A stretch of 64,000 bases of DNA, from contig CANTUR010000039.1 of NCBI GenBank assembly GCA_947683625.1, positions 3,782,001 to 3,846,000 of the forward strand. The letters are read 5' to 3'. This stretch comes from Mallotus nudiflorus (lineage: Eukaryota > Streptophyta > Magnoliopsida > Malpighiales > Euphorbiaceae). Below are positions 60,167 through 64,000 of the stretch, piece by piece. The notes beneath the pieces are model-generated. The model was not told where the DNA came from. It was given only the letters and a program-made list of their open reading frames with translations, and did no database searches. Made by a program: the position numbers and the translations under genes. Numbering within the stretch: position 1 is the stretch's first letter; each line of letters begins with the position of its first letter.

Positions 60167-60504
60167 TCTACTGAGAAGAGATGCACAAGCTAATTGTATA
60201 GGGTTGATGTTGTAATCTGAGGAAGGGATTCTATATAAGCTGCGAAATGAACTTGCAGTGTACATCCAGATATTACCAAGGAGTATAACAATATTCAAGA
60301 TCAATACTAGTGGGTTGGATTGAAGAAGGATGTGACTGATTATAGTTCTAAGTGTTTAATTGCAAGCCAGTGAAAGTTGAACATTAGAAGTCTTCTGGGG
60401 AAGTTTCGATCTCTTTTGAACTTTGGGTGGAAATAAGAGAGAATTATTATAATTTTTATGGTTGGTTACCTCGTTCGAAAGGTGAATATAATTCCATCTA
60501 GAAA

Positions 60505-61100
60505 ACTGTAGATGAATTGACCAAGTCAGCTAATTTTTGGGCAGTGGAAGCCACTTATTCAATAGCTAAGTGGGCTAAGCTGCATATGAAGCATATTGTG
60601 TGCCTGTGTGGAATACCTGTGTCCATTGTATATGGTAAAGGTACAGCATTTGCCTCTCAATTTTGGCAGAAATTGTGGAGAGTATTAGGCACCTGGTTGG
60701 ATTTCAATATTGCTTTTCATCCTTAGGCAGAAGCCAGTCTGAGAGGATGATCTAGACACTTAATAATATGTTGAAGATGTGCGTTTTAGATTTGGAAGGT
60801 AGCTAGGTTGATTATATTCTACTTGTAGAATTTGCTTATAATAACAGCTACCATAACAGTATTGGAATGACATCACATGAGGCTTTTATGGAAGGAAGTC
60901 TTAACTAGATATGAGATGGTTCAGAATGCAGCGGAGAAAGTTACTGTGATCAAAAGAGCTATGCGGATCCTAGACGTAAAGATATGGAGTTTCAGATCGA
61001 AGACTGTAATTCTAAAAATGTCTTCGAAAAATGGTGTGATGAGACTTGGTAAGATTGCATATTGGTTGGCTATGTCTCGATTTTGAGAGAGTGTATTTTG
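60505..61100 (+). pseudogene. Chromovirus T integrase remnant
   Basis: Encodes ELTKSANFWAVEATYSIAKW, IPVSIVYGKGTAFASQFWQK and LGTWLDFNIAFHP, the gypsy integrase core. The catalytic Asp in the IVSD-type motif is Tyr (IVYGKG). The Glu region is frameshifted (AEASLRG). A worn GPY/F-like tail (ILKMSSKNGVMRLGK) follows. Confidence 0.82.
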
Positions 61101-61109
61101 GACACTTCG

Positions 61110-61319
61110 CACATGTTGCAATCGGATAATGTAGAACTGAATAAAGGTCTGAAGTTCAAGAAGGAATCAGTTGTGATTGTAAATTATCAAGCTCGATAGT
61201 TATGTTTGAACCAGATTCAGATGATCAAGATGTTATGGCGAAGCAACAACGCGAAAGAGCTTACCTGGGAGACTGAAGTTAAAATACAAGCTTCTTACCC
61301 ATATCTCTTCCCTTTTTGA
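61110..61319 (+). pseudogene. Chromovirus T chromodomain remnant
   Basis: The segment DNVELNKGLKFKKESVVIVN, then IKMLWRSNNAKELTWETEVK and YPYLF, ending at a stop (61317-61319). The LWR.....E.TWE pattern is the C-terminal chromodomain that defines chromoviruses; it targets integration to marked chromatin. One in-frame stop. Confidence 0.82.
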
Positions 61320-61360
61320 TTGTACTTATTCTTTTTCTGGAATTCAGGGACGAATTCTTG

Positions 61361-61374
61361 TAAGGGGGGAAGAC
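61361..61374 (+). promoter_or_regulatory. Chromovirus T polypurine tract
   Basis: TAAGGGGGGAAGAC immediately before the 3' LTR. Confidence 0.9.
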
Positions 61375-64000
61375 TGTAATATCCCAAGTTTTTAAATAAT
61401 TTTAAATTGCATCAGGATATGCAGTGTTAATAATTTTTATATATATTTATGATTATTTAATTAGTTTATTATTTATTAAATTCATTTTTAATTATTTTTA
61501 TTCTTTTAAGTCATTTACGTAAAATTTTTTCGAGAATTTTATTTTCGGAGAAATTAAAACATAAATAATTAAATATTAATTATTTTAAGCGGTTTTATGA
61601 ATTTGAATGAGTTCATGCATGATTTTAAAGTGTTAAATAAAATATATATACGTACATGCATTTAAATTAAATTAGGGTTATTTAATTAAATTAAATTATA
61701 ATATATAGTTTTAATATTAATTAATTAAGTGTGTGTATATGTATATGTGTATATACATTATTATTAAAGTGTGTGGTGGATATTCATTATGTGTATTAAT
61801 TTATATATTAAAATAATATAAAGTAAGATATATATATATATACATATATACATATAATATCATTATCAAAAATAAAGTTTGAGTTATTTACAGAATTGCC
61901 ACTCCCTCTCCTTCCTCTTTCTCGATCGATTTCTTCCCCGTCCGGCCGCTGCAACTCCTTCCTCTTCCCGTCGGTGTGCCCTCCGGCGTGCCACCACCAT
62001 TTCCAGCCTGCTCCGCCACCTGCCACCTTCTTCACCAACGTGGTTTGGCCGAATTTACAATGAGAAGCCGAAAATCGATTTTAGCTCCGATCGACGTGTT
62101 TTCGACCACCATTTCGAGCCCCACCAGTCTCTATCTCTTCCTTGAGCTCCGATGAGTCCATTTCCAAGCTTTGTTTCACTTGAAATGGTCTAGATTTCCC
62201 TAGGTTTCAATTTTTTATTTTCAGCCATTTAGGGTTTTCCATTTTTTTGAGCTTCGATTTGGTTGATTCATGCAATCTTCCTTCACAAACATTGATCCTT
62301 GTAGCTCAATCTACCTCCATGAATTTTTGTAGAATTTTTAGGAATTATTTTGATTTTTGTGAATTTTTTATTATTTTATTAATATTTTCTATTTTTCGAA
62401 ATTTAATTAATTAAATTATGAAATTGTTTTTTATGGTGTTTATAGGTGTTGAAATGCATTTTAGAAATTTATTTGTAATTTTTGTGATTTTTATATAATT
62501 ATTTTGAATTTATTTAGTTTATGTAATTTTGGGAAAATTAGGTTAATTATGTATTTTATGAAAATTAATTGGTTAATTGAGTATATTTATTGATATTATT
62601 GAATTATAAGTTGAGAAATTTAATTTTGAGTAATTATACTATTTTTGGTGAATTTTTGATTAATTATAGTGAATTTACATAACTAGGGGTATTTTGGTAA
62701 TTTGATACTAAATTGGCTAAAAATATAATTAAATTGGTTTTACTAGTTATTTGAGGTATAAAAATGATTTCTACAAATTATTTAGTATTTTTAACTAATT
62801 AAAACTATTTTCCATAAATTATTTTCAAATTATATATAATATACTATTTTTCTAAATAAAGGAGTTTTTATCAGTTTTTAATATGTTTTAGGGTTAATTG
62901 TGTGATTTGGATTTATAAAATGTATTTTGGTCAATATTTATGAATTTATCGAGAATTGTTGATTTTAATAATATTTTATTAAAATTGGGGTTTTATTTTA
63001 ATTATCGGCAAATTAATTATTTTCAGCGTTTTAAATATTTAAATTTGCCATATTTTGATTACTCAAGGGAATTTTCTGTATTTCTGAAATTTTAATGTAT
63101 TCTGTGTATATCTTGCGAATTGTGAACCTCGGTGGGTAGAATTGTAGTTTGGGAGTCCGACCGAGGGGTTGTGAGACCATATATTTTCGAAGTGTGTTTT
63201 CTGTGCAGGATCGGCCCTACTTTTGTAGGAAAATATCCGTTTTACTAATGAGAGTCTTTAAAATGTGACAATCGGTCCGAGTCTAATTCTGAATTCTTGA
63301 TTGAATCTGTTTATAGTAATCCTAGAAGTATAGAGTTAGCAGTTATTCTGACGGTTATTATTATTTTATTTTTCTAGCTGCGCCGAGACCAAGGCCTAAC
63401 AGACCAGGCCTGCCGAGTTTGTCTCGAGGAGCGCACACCAGTGAGTTATTATACTGTATATATATGTATTGCATATATAATGCATCACTTAAGGTTTTTC
63501 ATTTTCATTATATGTTTTTAAAAGTGATTTTAAATGATAATATTTTTGGTATATCTAGGGTTGTATTTTTGTATATGCATATTAAATAATTATGCATGTT
63601 ATTCTAATATGTGCACATTAAATGATTAGGTTTAGGTGTGATACATTTTAGTAATATATATATGTTTTAAATGTACACTTAGTCATAATTATTTTATTAA
63701 ATGATTAGAATACTTTAGGTATAATTTCAGTATATTTTAGGTTTATTCTTAAATAATTGCATGCTATATTATGAACCTATACTTAAATTGTTTTTAAGTT
63801 TATTTTTGGTATATTTTAGATATATTTCCAAGTAAATACATGTTTTATTATTAATTTAAACCTAAAACATTAGTGGTATACTTAGGGTTTAATTATGATA
63901 TATGCATGCTAGGAAATTAGGTTATTTTGGTATAATGTGAATATATGTAAACCTAAATGCATGTTTTAGTACATACACATATCTAAGTGAATAATTATAC
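61375..64000 (+). repeat. Chromovirus T 3' LTR (partial, undeleted version)
   Basis: Aligns with the 5' LTR at about 95% by eye and additionally contains the 727-bp segment 61513-62239 absent there. That segment holds AT-rich sequence, TA/GT microsatellites and a GC-rich block (61900-62110) unlike the rest of the LTR. The 88-codon open frame at 61879-62145 in this block is not considered a gene. Confidence 0.88.

Larger units (their letters stand above)
54937..64000 (+). mobile_element. Chromovirus T (Ty3/gypsy, Tekay/Del-like), 3' LTR runs out of window
   Basis: 5' LTR 54937-58190, PBS, only about 3.2 kb of internal sequence with gag-pol debris and a chromodomain, PPT TAAGGGGGGAAGAC, and a 3' LTR from 61375. 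It is inserted in the RT of element H. The LTRs are very similar while the internal region is deleted and stop-rich. The expected right end is near 65,355, estimated from LTR lengths. Confidence 0.85.

Noticed and set aside
61879..62145. 88-codon open frame in the 3' LTR of chromovirus T
   Set aside because: It lies in the GC-rich part of a long LTR, is absent from the 5' LTR, and has no domain; such blocks are usual promoter/leader sequence in these LTRs.

Overview
This window is nuclear DNA from a flowering plant, almost certainly a eudicot. It holds the 5' half of one host gene, followed by about 55 kb of nested LTR retrotransposons. The base composition is AT-rich, the host gene has plant-type introns, and every mobile element recognised belongs to a plant Ty1/copia or Ty3/gypsy lineage. 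Nothing prokaryotic is visible.

Host gene (1-5745, minus strand). Three intact coding exons (4723-4229, 3962-3819, 654-414) encode the N-terminal half of a NARROW LEAF1 (NAL1)-like trypsin-type serine protease. The rest of the gene lies left of base 1. A GA/CT- and CA-rich block near 5690-5745 probably marks the 5' UTR/promoter. The region 5750-8550 is AT-rich spacer with microsatellites, a palindromic MITE-like repeat and a perfect 69-bp tandem duplication.

First nest (8558-33147). A solo copia-type LTR on the minus strand (C1, 8558-10805, TSD TAAAA) lies beside a second LTR of the same family (C2), which is split into three pieces over about 22 kb. C2 contains (a) a SIRE/Maximus-like copia, Copia-A (11804-19101), which has lost RT-RNase H and itself carries another solo LTR (E, 15330-16860, TSD GATAA); and (b) a solo Tat-type gypsy LTR (S, 20654-32965) interrupted by a second SIRE-like copia, Copia-B (20868-30367), which keeps gag-PR-IN-RT-RH in decayed form.

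Second nest (33520-64000). A decayed gypsy gag-PR fragment is followed by an Athila-type gypsy element (H, LTR from 34471). H is split first by a 15.3-kb Tat/Ogre-like element (G, 38337-53671, perfect TSD CACAT) and then, inside its RT, by a chromovirus (T, 54937 to beyond 64000). The 3' half of H is outside the window.

Most notable. Between integrase and 3' LTR, element G carries an antisense, intron-containing gene for a plant-mobile-domain (PMD)-type protein. I can place four exons, each a multiple of three bases and bounded by GT/AG. It is followed by stacked tandem arrays, including about 15 units of an exact 38-bp period. Element T has strongly similar LTRs but a gutted, stop-filled pol, which suggests it moved as a non-autonomous element. 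One of its LTRs lacks 727 bp that the other keeps. The coding decay across the nests is dominated by Gln-to-stop and Trp-to-stop changes.
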